A DNA stretch of 64,000 bases, taken from the NCBI GenBank assembly GCA_013396995.1, contig VWZP01010272.1:293611-357610 (forward strand). Reading direction: 5' to 3'. Position numbers and translations under genes: made by a program. The stretch's first letter is position 1. Each line of letters starts with the position of its first letter. The notes beneath the pieces are model-generated. The model was not told the DNA's origin. It ran no database searches and saw only the letters and a list, made by a program, of their open reading frames with translations. This DNA is from Dicaeum eximium. Its lineage: Eukaryota > Chordata > Aves > Passeriformes > Dicaeidae. Below, piece by piece: positions 53,401 through 64,000 of this stretch.

Positions 53401-55665
53401 TGGGTACAAATCATCTCCAAGTCCAACGTTTTCATCTGTGGAAGCCTTCCACAAATTTTACTGGGGACAACAGCACAGCTGGGTCTCGGTGCTCATGAAG
53501 AGCTTCAACGTAAGAGTACTTGGACATCCCGTGATGGATTAAGCTGTGGATAGCAAATATCAAAAAACATTTGAAAACAAAGTGTAATCCCTCCATCTAT
53601 TGCAGGTGCCAAGCAACTCCTGACTGGAGTTATCAGTGCTCCTCGTGGGCCAGGAGTGTCCCTAACTGATCCCCTGTTGCTGTCACCTCTGGGGGCTGAC
53701 ATCTCTGAATGGTTGTTACCTGGAAGGTCAGCCTGCACCCTTGTTTACTGGGTTTCTACCAAGGACCACAGAAAACCATCCAGCCTGGCCACAACTGCTC
53801 TTCTCCCTGATCTGTGCTCCTATGTCCCCCAGTCCCCTGCAGGCTCTCCAGCTTGCCCTGTCCCCAGTGCTGATCTCATGGAGGGGGTGGGAGGTGACTC
53901 AGTGGGAAGCAGTAGCTGCACAGTGCTGCCTGCCTCTTAGAGCTGTCCCTGTGTCTGATCCTAAAAGGGAGCATTTTTCAGAGAGTTATGAGCCTGTGCA
54001 AACAGGGCTTTATAAGGCAGCATCACTAATACGGAGCATAACCTCCCTGCCCACAAACATCCTGATAGTCTTTCTGGTGTGAGTTTGGCTTTGTAAGCCA
54101 AGCCAATCTGATCAGGAAAATCCTGGGGAGAAAACAAACAAGGAGCCTGGGGAGGAGGCTGGAAGTTGCTTTCCAGAGTCAGAGCAGATGTTGTTTAGTA
54201 GACAGTGATGCCACAGATATGCCTTGGCTGGCTGATCTGCAAGGGCTCAGCAGCCTGGCCATGGGGCAGAAGGGACTTTGTCTCCACAGTCCTGCCTGCC
54301 CTGGCCCTGTTTCAGGCCCTCTTCCCTCAGTAGCCACTGGGACAGGCTTCAGGAGTATTAAGGAGATGGGGGAGCCCCTGTGTCACCCTCAGTCACCCTC
54401 CTTCCCTCTCACCAGGCCATAAGATGACATTTCAGGGTCAGCTGCTTCTGTCCCAGTGCTGGTGCCAAAGGTTGTGGAAAACCCTTTTTCCCATCTTGGC
54501 AATGCCCGGCTCCTCCCAGCCACAATGTCTGCAGCTCCACGCAGGGGGGAGAGGCTGAAGCCCCAGGGAAAGGGCTCCTTTTAAAAAAAATTTATTTTCC
54601 TTCCATTTCTCAGTACCACCACAGCCGTGTCTGTCCTGTCCTGTCCCCCCCCCCCGCCAATAATGAGCTGCTGCCTTGTGCAGCATTGAGAGCTAAGTAA
54701 GCATGAAAAATTGGAACAATAAAGAAGTAGTTCTGGGACAGCAAAGCCCCTTGTTTGACAAGGCTAATTCCACACTCCCCAGCCTCATTTTCTTTCAGCC
54801 ACCTTCCCCCTCCTTGCTCCTCCTTTATTAAATGAACTGGCTTTTATTGGGGTGGAAACTGGGTTTCCTTTTCCCCTCTCGCCTCCCCCTCTGTTCACAT
54901 GTAATTTGGAGAGTTAATCTCCTCAGGCAGGAAATGTTGTTTCTTTCACTCTTTCTCTCTGGCAATTTCCATTTGGCTCTTTTAATTGGGGCCCAGACCA
55001 AGGAAATGGCCACACCACAGAGCCTGAGCAGGAAGAGAGCTGGTTCTCCTGAGGGGCCCTGAGCATCCCCTCCTACTGCCCCAGCTCACACAATCCCCTT
55101 CGGCAGATGCACCCTTTGGCCAGGGATGGGAATACCCAACTCGCCTTGGCCATCTGGATGCCCTGGTTGGGGAAATTTGGGCTGGAGGTGTTGGTTGGCA
55201 TTTCTGCTTCTTCTCTAAATTCCTCTCCCTGCTTTAGGTCAACTCACCCAAAGATTTCAAGATTTAACATCACCCAGGACCATCTCCCCCAACTCTCCAC
55301 AATATGGAGGCACTTGGCTAATGATATTTTCCGTGGAATCCCTTTGAAAGACATGACATTGTAAAACCTCATGGAAATTCTCCAGATTTTTCTTGATGTT
55401 TTCCCTAGAGCTTCTTCTAAAGAAAATAATTCCGTTTTAATGAAAAATAGAGAGGAGGAGAGCTATGTTTCCCCCCACAACCCTCTCTCTGTCTCAACCC
55501 TTTGGCTGAAGGAGATTTACCATCAGTGAGGGTGTGGGGCATGTGGCCCAGTACGGGCATTGTCTTGAGTGGTGCCAGTGAATCCAAACCACGGTACAGC
55601 AAACCGAGATGAACGGTGCTGTGAGACCTGATGGCTCTAGACTCTGCAGGTCATGGCATGAGAGA
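50491..55665. other. Non-coding region including an assembly gap and poly-C / poly-A tracts
   Basis: Contains the N gap 51192-51323, with a TCCTCTC pyrimidine tract right after it, a T run at 50799-50815, an A run at 51708-51724 and a C run at 54645-54655. The AT-rich block at 54695-55010 (GGAACAATAAAGAAG; TTTGACAAGGCTAATTCC; GGAGAGTTAATCTCC) could be a conserved element. No coding exon is supported. Confidence 0.4.
51192..51323. other. Assembly gap (132 N)
   Basis: A run of N. The right edge begins with a pyrimidine-rich simple repeat (TCCTCTCTCCTCTC), a likely cause of the assembly break. Confidence 0.98.
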
Positions 55666-55667
55666 GT

Positions 55668-55810
55668 CATCACAGAGTCCTGGAATGGTTTGAGCTGGAA
55701 GGGACCTTAGAGACCATGTCTTTCCAGCCTCCTGCCATGGGCAGGGACACCTTCCACTATCCCAGGTTGCTCCAAGCCCTGTCCAACCTGGCCTTGGACA
55801 CTGCCAGTAA
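55668..55810 (-). mobile_element. CR1 LINE fragment (short)
   Basis: CACAGAGTCCTGGAATGG, GAGCTGGAAGGGACCTTAGA, CCACTATCCCAGGTTGCTCC and CCTGGCCTTGGACACTGCCA: the terminal ~140 bases of a reverse CR1, cut off at about 55810. Confidence 0.9.
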
Positions 55811-58800
55811 CAAGGACTTCTTTCAGAAAGGAGAAGTGAAATTGCAATCTGTGCTTCACTTGTAAGCAGGGCAAGACCACGTTGAGCTTTTTTTAATAGA
55901 ATACCCCAGGAATTTACTGGAAACTCATGGGGATAATCATTCCTAGAGCAGAGTAAAGCTGGGCAGAAGCAACGTCTGCAGCAGCCTCAAGGTGCTGGGA
56001 AGCACGAGGAGGCTTGTGATGGAAACAGCTGCTGGAGCCCTGCCTGCTGCTCAGAGCAGAGTCCTGTTCCCACCATGTCTTAGGATGGTGAAGAGCATTA
56101 GGAACAAATCTCTGTGCCTTCTGCACCAGCCTGTGGCTGTTTCCAGGTCCTCTGGAGACCCAGAGCCAGGGAGATGGAGCATGGCTGCTTCCAAGCAAGG
56201 CTGAGAAGCTCTAGAGGTTCCAGTCTCCTCCTAACCACAGTTCGGCCTGAATGTTTCCACCTCTCTGGCAGCAAAAAGCTTTTGGATTGCTGTCTGGCAC
56301 CATTCATCACTCCCAACAAAGCAGTGATTCATGCTGGGAGGTTCATTTTTATTGGATACCCCCATCCCTCCACAGAAAACCTCTGGGATAGACTGGGGCT
56401 GCCCATTCATCACCTGCCATCACCCACGGGACTCAATCCAATGCAGGTGGTACCAGTGTCCTGCAGCAGTTGTGACATGGAGGAGCCTGTCCACAGTCTT
56501 TGGCTCCAGGCAGTACCTAGGAAGAAGCAGCTCAGTGGGCAGCACTCAGTCCTGCCATAGGAGCAGCATCCCCCACCATGCCTCATGAATAGGATGGTGG
56601 CCATAGGGTGCCCAGGGAGAACCAGGGCCTTCTGAGTGTGCCATGCACTGCAGAGATGAAAAAAGCAGGTGGAGTTTGGGAATACCTAACCAGCTTCTTG
56701 GCGTGAATTGCTCTGTCCTGGATAGAACAGTTTTGCGGGTCCCAACTTGGTGAGCATCCAGCCTCTGCAGAGGGAGGTCAGGTGGCTGAGGACAGGGATA
56801 CCTGTAATGGGGATGTCCTCACTCAAATGTGAACCCAAACATGTTCATACCAAGGATATGTGAATCCTCCAGGAACAGGAGTGAGGGAAGGAGGCTGGCA
56901 CTGCAAGCAGATGTCACTACCTGCTATTTCCTCTATCATCTTGGGGACACTCTTAGTGCAGTGAGGACCTGAGTCTCCAGAAAGCTCAGCTCCCACAAGA
57001 ACCCTAAAGGGACAGACTTCTGGAAGAGTTTTTTAAGCATTATGGGAAATCCTGCTCCTCTCCATGCCCCATGCCTTCACATGGGGACCAAGGAGCAGTG
57101 CCCAGCTTTGCCTAGTGCTGCGCCTAGGTCATGGCTCAGCAGTCCAGCCTTGGGGCTGGGTGGGAAGTTGGCTTTGGAGAGACAGGATGGTTTGTGCATG
57201 TATCCTGCCTGCAGGAACACTCATGGAATTCCCTGCACAGGTTCTCAGGAGCACTGCATTTCACCTCATGCACCTTGGTGTCCCCTGGGTGGACACGGTT
57301 CCTTTTATCAAAAGCAAATTAAATCCCAGCACCATCCCTTTGGGCTGGCCAAAATTCCTGGCTCCTCTTGCGGGGAATCTTCAACCTCTTCAACCCTTCG
57401 CCTCCAGGTAGGAGGTCTTGTGCCAGGCTCAGGCCAGGCTGTGAGAAGCAGGGAAAGGCAATGTGCCCTGCTTGGAGCCCCCTGTGCCTGGCAGAGTGAG
57501 GAGCAGCCTCCCCAGGCTATTGCAGTATCCCACGGGGCTGAACTCTGCATTCCAGGATCCACTGACAAGCAGGTGGTTGAGCTCTTCAGGCCTGTCCCCA
57601 GCTGCTTTGGGAGGTGGCTTATGGCTCAAGGCTTGGACCGTAACAGGTAGCAGGGGGCTCACAGACACAGCACTTGGAAAGAGCAGCTGTCTAGGGAAGC
57701 ACAGGGGTACACAGCGCTGCTGGGGACCAGCAAGGCCTTTGATACTGGCCATGTGTGGTAAGGAAGAGAAATGGGTGGAAAAGCTGTGGCAGATCTTCTC
57801 ACAGAGCCTGTCTGGGATGAAGCCAAGCCTGGGTCGGGGCAGCAGCAGCAGCACTCGTGGCTGGGCATCCCTGCTGCAGGGGACCAGGGGGACCTGGGAC
57901 GATGGGTCTGGCCCGGCTCATCCCCCCAGAGGGCAGAGAGGAGAGGGTTAAGCTCCTCGCTCTTACAGAAGATGTTGCCACGCTCCCCAGCTCACCGCCT
58001 GCCGCCTTCCCCTCCCTCTCCGCTGCCCCTCAGAGCTCTGAATAGGGAATTAGCTTTGCCTGAGCTTAGACCTCTTAATTAGCTATTCTTTCTGCTGGGC
58101 TGGGGAAGAGGAGGGGGCAGAGGAGACCCCCGGCCCCCAGCTGAGCCCTGGTCCCGCTCCTGGAGCAGCACAAAGGGGCTCAGCGGGCAGAGCCATCGGA
58201 GGGCGCTGGGGACGCCAGGACCTGTCAAAGCTTGTTTCCCACCTTCCAGAGCCAACCTTTTCTGTCCCAGCCAGGAGACAGCCTGCCTTAATTGGGCTGA
58301 AAATCTAATCATTTGTACCTCCGGGCCTGGGAAGGGGGCAGAGGCGGGTACGCTGGGCCTGGAGCGGGTTAGGGAGGAGGGATGGAGGGCTGGGAGGAGG
58401 AACGAGGGAGAAGCATGTAATGGGGAAAGGCAGGATGGAGATGAGGCAGAAGAGGGGTGAGCAGAGTCATAGAAACGTTTGTGGAGGAGGTGAGTAGACA
58501 AAAAATTTAGGTTTTAAAGAAGTGAATTAAAAGTTACTCCTTCGAAAAGGGGAAAATAAAAAGTGAGCAACTAAAGAGTGAAAAGGGAAAAAGCAAAAGC
58601 ACAAAAAGTGTTAGCCACTTTTCCTGACCTCCATCTGGTCTGATAGTGCAACCAAGGCCTCTGTAATCCTCACCTTCCCAGCAGCATCCAGTGTCAGAGG
58701 TGTCCCTGAGCCATGGGTGTATCTGCATGGTCCTGCTCCCATCCCAGCACCTGCTTTCTTACTACGGCTTTGGCGCTGCTCTCTTGTCCCTTGCATGTTG

Positions 58801-59910
58801 CAGACTTACCCCTCCCACCTTAAAATAACGTGGGTGAGCCCTGCTCCAAAGAGAAGAGCAGGAAACCTAGGAATGGCTGTGCATCTTCTGCCATCTCTCT
58901 CTGTCATGGGTCACTGGCTGCTCCAGCTGTCGTGCTCCTGCTTCCCTTCAGCTAAAGATCTCCCAAAGTCCATGCTGCCTGTGCTGCCTCTGGGCAGGGG
59001 ATAGGGTGGGGAGGTGCAGGCAATGCGCTGAGCTGTATTCAGCTCAGACCCCAAGGCTTGGCCACCTTCCTGGCATGTACAAGCCAGGTTTGTGGAGCAG
59101 GGACCAGTCCCAGATTCACTGCAAGTTGCCAGTGCTGCTCCTGTGCTTACACCACCTACACCCTTCCTGCTTCAAACACCTTCATGCAGCTGCTGTGTCC
59201 TCCCTATGCTCAGGCTGACTGTTTTCAGGCAGAATTGTTGGGGCAGCACTGAAGCACAAGCCTATGAGCACATGAGGCCATCCAGTCACTTGTGTCTTTT
59301 TTCAGTTTCTTCAGTACTGGATGTTTCACAAATACTCTCAAGCCACACCTCTCTAACCACCCTCTTTTCCAGGTGACAACATTTCATGTCTCCAAAATAA
59401 CCCACACAAATTCAGATTTGGCATGATCATGGCCCCTCTCCTGTTTTATATAAAGAAACAGAATTTTCCCCATAGTTTCTTCCTCAGCTGCTCCAAGCTT
59501 TGGGCTTAATTCCTCAAGAGAGTCTCTTATTAATTTTTTTTTTCCTGATGATCTATGAAAAACCAAAAACAAATCCCAAAGACAAAGTCTTTATCAGAAT
59601 TTTATTCCTTCACTTTCCATAGAGAATCCAGCCCTTCATGCCTGTGCCAGGGAGGGTGAAGGAAACTCCTGGGAGAGGAGGCTGCACACTGTGCCCCATC
59701 CCTGCACCAGCCTGTCCACATGCATGGCACCACAGCCAGCCCAGCATTTCCATGCTCCCTGCCCACCATTCTAAACCAGACCACAGGCACAATCACAGGG
59801 GTCTGGCTGCAAGATAAGCAGAAGAGTCTGAGGTGCCAGAGGAGATTTGGATTGTGGAAGGATGGATACGTTGACAAGGCATGATAGCGTGGGCCTTAAT
59901 TGTGGACTCC
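55811..59910. other. Non-coding region with a candidate conserved block at 57.96-58.32 kb
   Basis: No gene is supported. At 57960-58320, unique sequence contains AGGGAATTAGCTTTGCC, ACCTCTTAATTAGCTATTC and CCTTAATTGGGCTGAAAATC with TAATCATTTG. These are clustered homeodomain-type cores in a GC-rich setting. AT-rich sequence at 58500-58600 and 59525-59600 is otherwise featureless. Confidence 0.4.
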
Positions 59911-59911
59911 T

Positions 59912-60217
59912 TCATAGAATCACAGAATCACTAAGTCTGGAAAAGTCCTCTAAGACTGCTGAGTCCAACCATTAACCCTGCCACTGCCAAGGCCACCACT
60001 GACCCTGTCCCCAAGTCCCATAGCCACATATTTTTTTAAACATTTCCAGGAATGGTGAGTCCACCACTCCCCTAGGCAGCCTGTTCCAATGCCTGGCCAC
60101 ACTTCCAGTGAGGAAATTTTTCGTATTATTCATCTAAATCTACCCTGGCACAACTTGAGGCCATTTCCTCTCCTCCTGTCCCTGTTCCCTGGGAGCAGAG
60201 CCTGACCCCGCGCCCCA
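59912..60217 (-). mobile_element. CR1 LINE fragment ending at a single-N join
   Basis: CATAGAATCACAGAATCACT, GAGTCCAACCATTAACCCTG, CCACTCCCCTAGGCAGCCTG, CTACCCTGGCACAACTTGAG and TTCCCTGGGAGCAGAGCCTG. It stops abruptly at the N at 60218, so the element's 5' part was probably lost in assembly. Confidence 0.92.
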
Positions 60218-60218
60218 N

Positions 60219-61530
60219 TCCAGCGTGTCTGTCCATCCAGGCCAAGGGATGCTGTAGGGACACAGAAGAAGGCATCAAGAGTGGAGACTCCAGCCAAAAG
60301 AACTGACAGCAGATCAAGATTCCTTAAACTGACCAACTGCAGTCCAGTGGTCCTCAAAAACCTTTGTAGTGCAGGAAAGAGGACAGAGTGCCAGGGAAGA
60401 GAGATGAGAGAGCCTGGAGATATCCCTGGGGTGTGCAAAGACTGATCGCAGTGGGGATGGAGAAGGGCAGCAGTGTGAGCTGGGGCACACGGTGTGGTGT
60501 GAGGTGGCTTCCCACTGCCAGTACCAGAACCCTGCTGTCAGCTCCATGGCACATCTAGATCACCTGCCTTGGGAGCCTGCCAGATGGGATATGGTCTCTG
60601 CCAGACATTGACAAAGCACAAGGATTAGTTTTGCACCAGCAGGACCCCAAGGCTGCTGGTAAGACACCTGCAGAGACAGAGGTTTTGTTTCTGGGATTTG
60701 GGAAAAGCACATACCCAGCAATTCCAGTTTCAGTTGGGCAGGCACAACTGAAGATGAGCACTAAGATTTGACTTAGTGCTCATCCATCCCACGAGCTCCC
60801 CAGAGTGTAAAGACAGGACAAGCCCAAAGGGTTCACAGGCTTATGAATCTATCAGGGCATGGAGGGCCAGGAACTGCTCACCTTGCAGCAGCATCTCTGG
60901 GTGGTTGTGTACAACAGAATGGGTTTGAGCCCTGGTTTCAAAGGTTCAAAGGTTTGGGTGAGGCAGCTCTGAGGCAATGGAGGAGAGCACACAGATGGGA
61001 CCAGGCAGAGTGGCAGGACCCCCAAAACTGCCACTGCCATCATTTGCTCAGGGAGGCAGCAGTGTGGGCTGGGTCAGCCAAGGTAGCTCAGTCCCAGCCA
61101 GTGGCAGTGACAAGTTGCAGGCAGATAGAGGCAGGAGATCTGCCCTTGTGATACCCTTCCATTTTCCAGCAATTGATTCCTTAGTGACTTCCTGAGCCAG
61201 GAGTGGTATATGTGTAACAGCCACCACGAGCCTGCCCTTGGTGAATTTGTCTAATCTCATTTCAAAGCCATGTGTATTTTTATCCCACGTGGCATCCTGT
61301 GGCCATGAGCTCCACAATTTAATTACACATCGCGTAGGATAGTAATGCCCTTGGTCTGCGTGGAACCCAGCGTTGGCTCCTTTCATTCATAACTTCTCCC
61401 TGTAACCCCAGCTTCCTGATTCCACTGGAAATGAGTCAGCAAAATGCTGGGACTTCTGTCACTGGCACCCTTTTAGCTGGAGGAGTCCTTGAAGGCAGAC
61501 AGCCAGGGCTGACCTCAGTGGAACGCATGG
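60219..61530. other. Non-coding region
   Basis: No exon, RNA or known repeat is recognised. Overlapping short open frames on both strands are consistent with chance. Confidence 0.4.
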
Positions 61531-61532
61531 AG

Positions 61533-61795
61533 AGTTACAGAATCACAGAATCTCCAGAGTCTGAAGGGACCCACAGGGATCACTGAGTCCAGCTCCTGGC
61601 CCTGCACGGACCCCCCAACAACCCCGCCCTGTGCATCCCTGGCAGCGCTGTCCAAACACACCTGGAGCTCTGGCAGCCTCGGGGCCGTGCCCATTCCCTG
61701 GGGAGCCTGGGCAGTGCCAGCACCCTCTGGGGGAAGGGCCTTTTCCTGATATCCAACCTAAACCTCCCTGACACAGCTTCATGCCAATCCCTTGG
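61533..61795 (-). mobile_element. CR1 LINE fragment
   Basis: TACAGAATCACAGAATCTCC, GAAGGGACCCACAGGGATCA, TGAGTCCAGCTCCTGGCCCT, CCTGGAGCTCTGGCAGCCTC, CCATTCCCTGGGGAGCCTGG and CCTGATATCCAACCTAAACC. Same subfamily as 48.93 kb, in reverse. Confidence 0.93.
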
Positions 61796-62321
61796 GAATG
61801 GCATGAAGCTTCTCTCAAGTTGAAAGCAAACAGGATGCTTGTGCCCAATGAGAATGGAGGGCTTTGGAGGGTCTGGGCTGGGTGACACTCCTTACCAGCC
61901 TGCTGCAGCAGGGAGCAGACCTGGGAGACCTGTATGGGGCCTAGGAGTGTGAAATCAAGAGTTTTGTGGGCAGTGAGGTTCCTGGGGTGGCTTGTGTAAC
62001 CGGTTGGAGATGGGAAGCTTGGGGCAAAGAGGCAGTGAGTGAATGACACTGGAGTGAGGCCTTGAGGCAAAGCAGGATCACAGGAAGAAGATGGGCAGAT
62101 GGGCTGTGACTAGGCTGGAGCTGAGCAGAGCTATAGCAGCAAAACCTGGAGTATCTGCTGCTGTGTTTCCCTGGAGTAGGGCTGCCTGGAAGAGGGCAGC
62201 AATGTGTACCCTCAGGGCTTGTTCTGCCATTGCTGACAGTCTGGTTCAGGTGGTCGCTTTGGGCCCACCAGACAGCACGTGTTAATATGGGATTGATTGT
62301 TGATAGCTGAGAATCAGGAAA

Positions 62322-62484
62322 GCCGTGCCTGCCCCATCCCTGGAAGGGTTCATCAGGTTGGATGCAGGCTTGGAGCAATCTGGGATAGTGGAAGGTGTCC
62401 ATGTCCGTGACAGGGGATGAGACAAGATGAGTTTTAAGGTTCCTTCCAACCCAAGTTAGTCTGGGTTGGAAGTGATTCTGTGAT
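62322..62484 (+). mobile_element. CR1 LINE fragment (short)
   Basis: Forward: GCTTGGAGCAATCTGGGATA, GTGGAAGGTGTCCATG, GGTTCCTTCCAACCCAAGTT, then AGTGATTCTGTGATT. The last ~160 bases of the element. Confidence 0.9.
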
Positions 62485-64000
62485 TAGCACAGATGTAAAC
62501 ACCCCTCTTTAACATCACTCCTGGTGTATCTAACTGTAGTTTCTCATGAGCCAAGGGGACATGCCAACATTCAAATAGAGCTGGTTGAATAACCAGCATC
62601 CAGATCTTTCCAGCTAAGCTGAAGAGTTACAAAATGAGACAGACAAGGTGATGAGCTACAGAATAGGATACTTAATTTTAGTAGATTATCCCATTCAACA
62701 CACCCACAAAACCTGGCTCCAGCCAGCTCCAGCACGGCCAGTCTCTAGCCAGGTCCAGTCAGTGCTCCTGGCATGGGAACAAGCATCAGGTTTATGTTGT
62801 CACTTACTTGTGCTACTATTGCTTCTGGCTCGGTGCAGGAGTCAAGAGTGCAAGAACACAGCAGGAGCCCTGGTGGTGACCAGGAGGGGATGGGACGAGG
62901 ACTGTGGATGTCTGAAGGCACTGAGAAGCAGGACTGTAAGTTTGACTTGCTTAATTGAAGTTGGCTTGAATAACAAGGAATGTCCTTTGGTGCAGAATAG
63001 CAATAAATGACTCCTCACTGGAATAAAACTGCCAACCCCCTGCTGTGACCTGGAGCAGCTTCAGGTCTGGGCTGTGTATCAGCATGGAGGGAAGGGCAGG
63101 ATGTGCTCCCGCAGCCAGTGCTGCCTTCCTCTTCTTCAGCAAGGAACTCACATCCTCTGTTTGCATCACCCTGCCTTCCAAGCCCTCAGATGCCACATGC
63201 TGCAAGGGGTCATCTTTCATACCTGTTCCTCGACTCCACTCCCCAAATCATATTCCCTCGAGGGAGCCAGATGATGGAGCAGGAATGCCTAGACAGTGCT
63301 GAATCAAAATTTTTATATTATATTATATAGCTTTTTTTTTTGTTAAAGGCAGGTTCAGGCAATCAAGACTCTTCCTGAATTTAGATCAAATTAAGGAAAG
63401 AGTTTCCTCTATTCCTGCCCAGTTGGGCAAGCAGAGCTGGGGACTCCATGCAGATGCCAAGCAAAAGCCCAGTTTCAAAGCTGCAGGTGCAGTTGTCCCT
63501 CCCCAGTTCACTTCCAGGCTCTTGATATCAGTGCTTGTGTCCCCTCTCCTGTGGCACCTGTCCTGGCCCCCATGGCATCCCGCAGTGGCTGGCTCCATGT
63601 GCAGGGGCTGCACAAGAGTCACTCCCACTGCTTGCTGAAACAAGGGGTGCAGAGGAAGCCCTGCCTGCGAAGGAACTCACCAGGAACCAGCCAGCGCTGG
63701 GGCTTCTCCTCTCCTCTGGCCACTGTCCTCTTGGGCAGGAACTGTCCTCTGTGCCTGGCAGTGTCTGTCTCCAGACGAGACCCCTGGTCTCAGAGGGCTC
63801 TGAGGGACATTATGCAGTGTTTCATGAAAAGCTCACTGTTTCTCCAGGGAGACCCCACAGCCCATGGAGGGCCCATTCAGTGTGGTATGAACAAAAGGGA
63901 TTTTTTCCTGAGTGGGAAGGCACTGAAGAGCCAATTCTCATGTTGAAGAAGACATTTCACAGCTCTCCCAAGCTTGATGTTGTTCCTTCTCATGTTATTC
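62485..64000. other. Non-coding right end of window
   Basis: No gene is recognised. A short TATATTATATTATATAG and T-run tract lies at 63313-63341. The rest is unique sequence without splice-flanked open frames. Confidence 0.4.

Overview
The window looks like draft-assembly DNA from a bird, probably a passerine-type genome. The evidence is about twenty short, 5'-truncated CR1 LINE 3' ends in both orientations, compact introns, GC-rich exons, two runs of N and four single-N joins. There is no sign of bacterial or viral gene organisation.

Only one protein-coding gene is well supported. It lies on the + strand, spans about 10.6-25.4 kb and has 18 coding exons joined by clean GT-AG introns with matching phases. 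The product, about 1,130 aa, belongs to the ANKFN1 / Nmf9 / Drosophila wide-awake (WAKE) family: two ankyrin-like repeats, one fibronectin type III domain, a long conserved central region with the family motif GLYLGYLK, an acidic and proline-rich linker, and a C-terminal Ras-association-like domain. The small locus and the sequence divergence suggest it may be the second (ancestral, 'ANKFN1-like') vertebrate paralog, which most mammals have lost, rather than the ortholog of mammalian ANKFN1.

Layout. 0-10.6 kb: upstream non-coding DNA with an 18-bp-unit minisatellite (1.2 kb), a perfect 18-bp palindrome in an AT-rich block (1.7 kb), a CpG-rich candidate promoter (2.2 kb), three minus-strand CR1 copies and AT-rich unique blocks at 7.7 and 9.2 kb. 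10.6-25.4 kb: the gene. 25.4-27.8 kb: 3'UTR plus an assembly artefact, in which the gene's last-exon tail and UTR appear two to three times around a 617-base N gap. 27.8-64 kb: about 36 kb with no credible coding exon, made of CR1 fragments, low-complexity tracts and several unique AT-rich blocks that look like conserved non-coding elements.

The most unusual element is an imperfect 155-bp inverted repeat at 37,553-37,707, with arms about 85% identical and a palindromic AT-rich centre. It has the architecture of the ancient hairpin-type repeats that are sometimes kept as regulatory elements. Other points are a 177-bp direct duplication (42.57 and 49.13 kb, about 96% identical), a three-copy octamer-like repeat at 39.3 kb and a CpG-rich patch at 46.3 kb without a recognisable gene.
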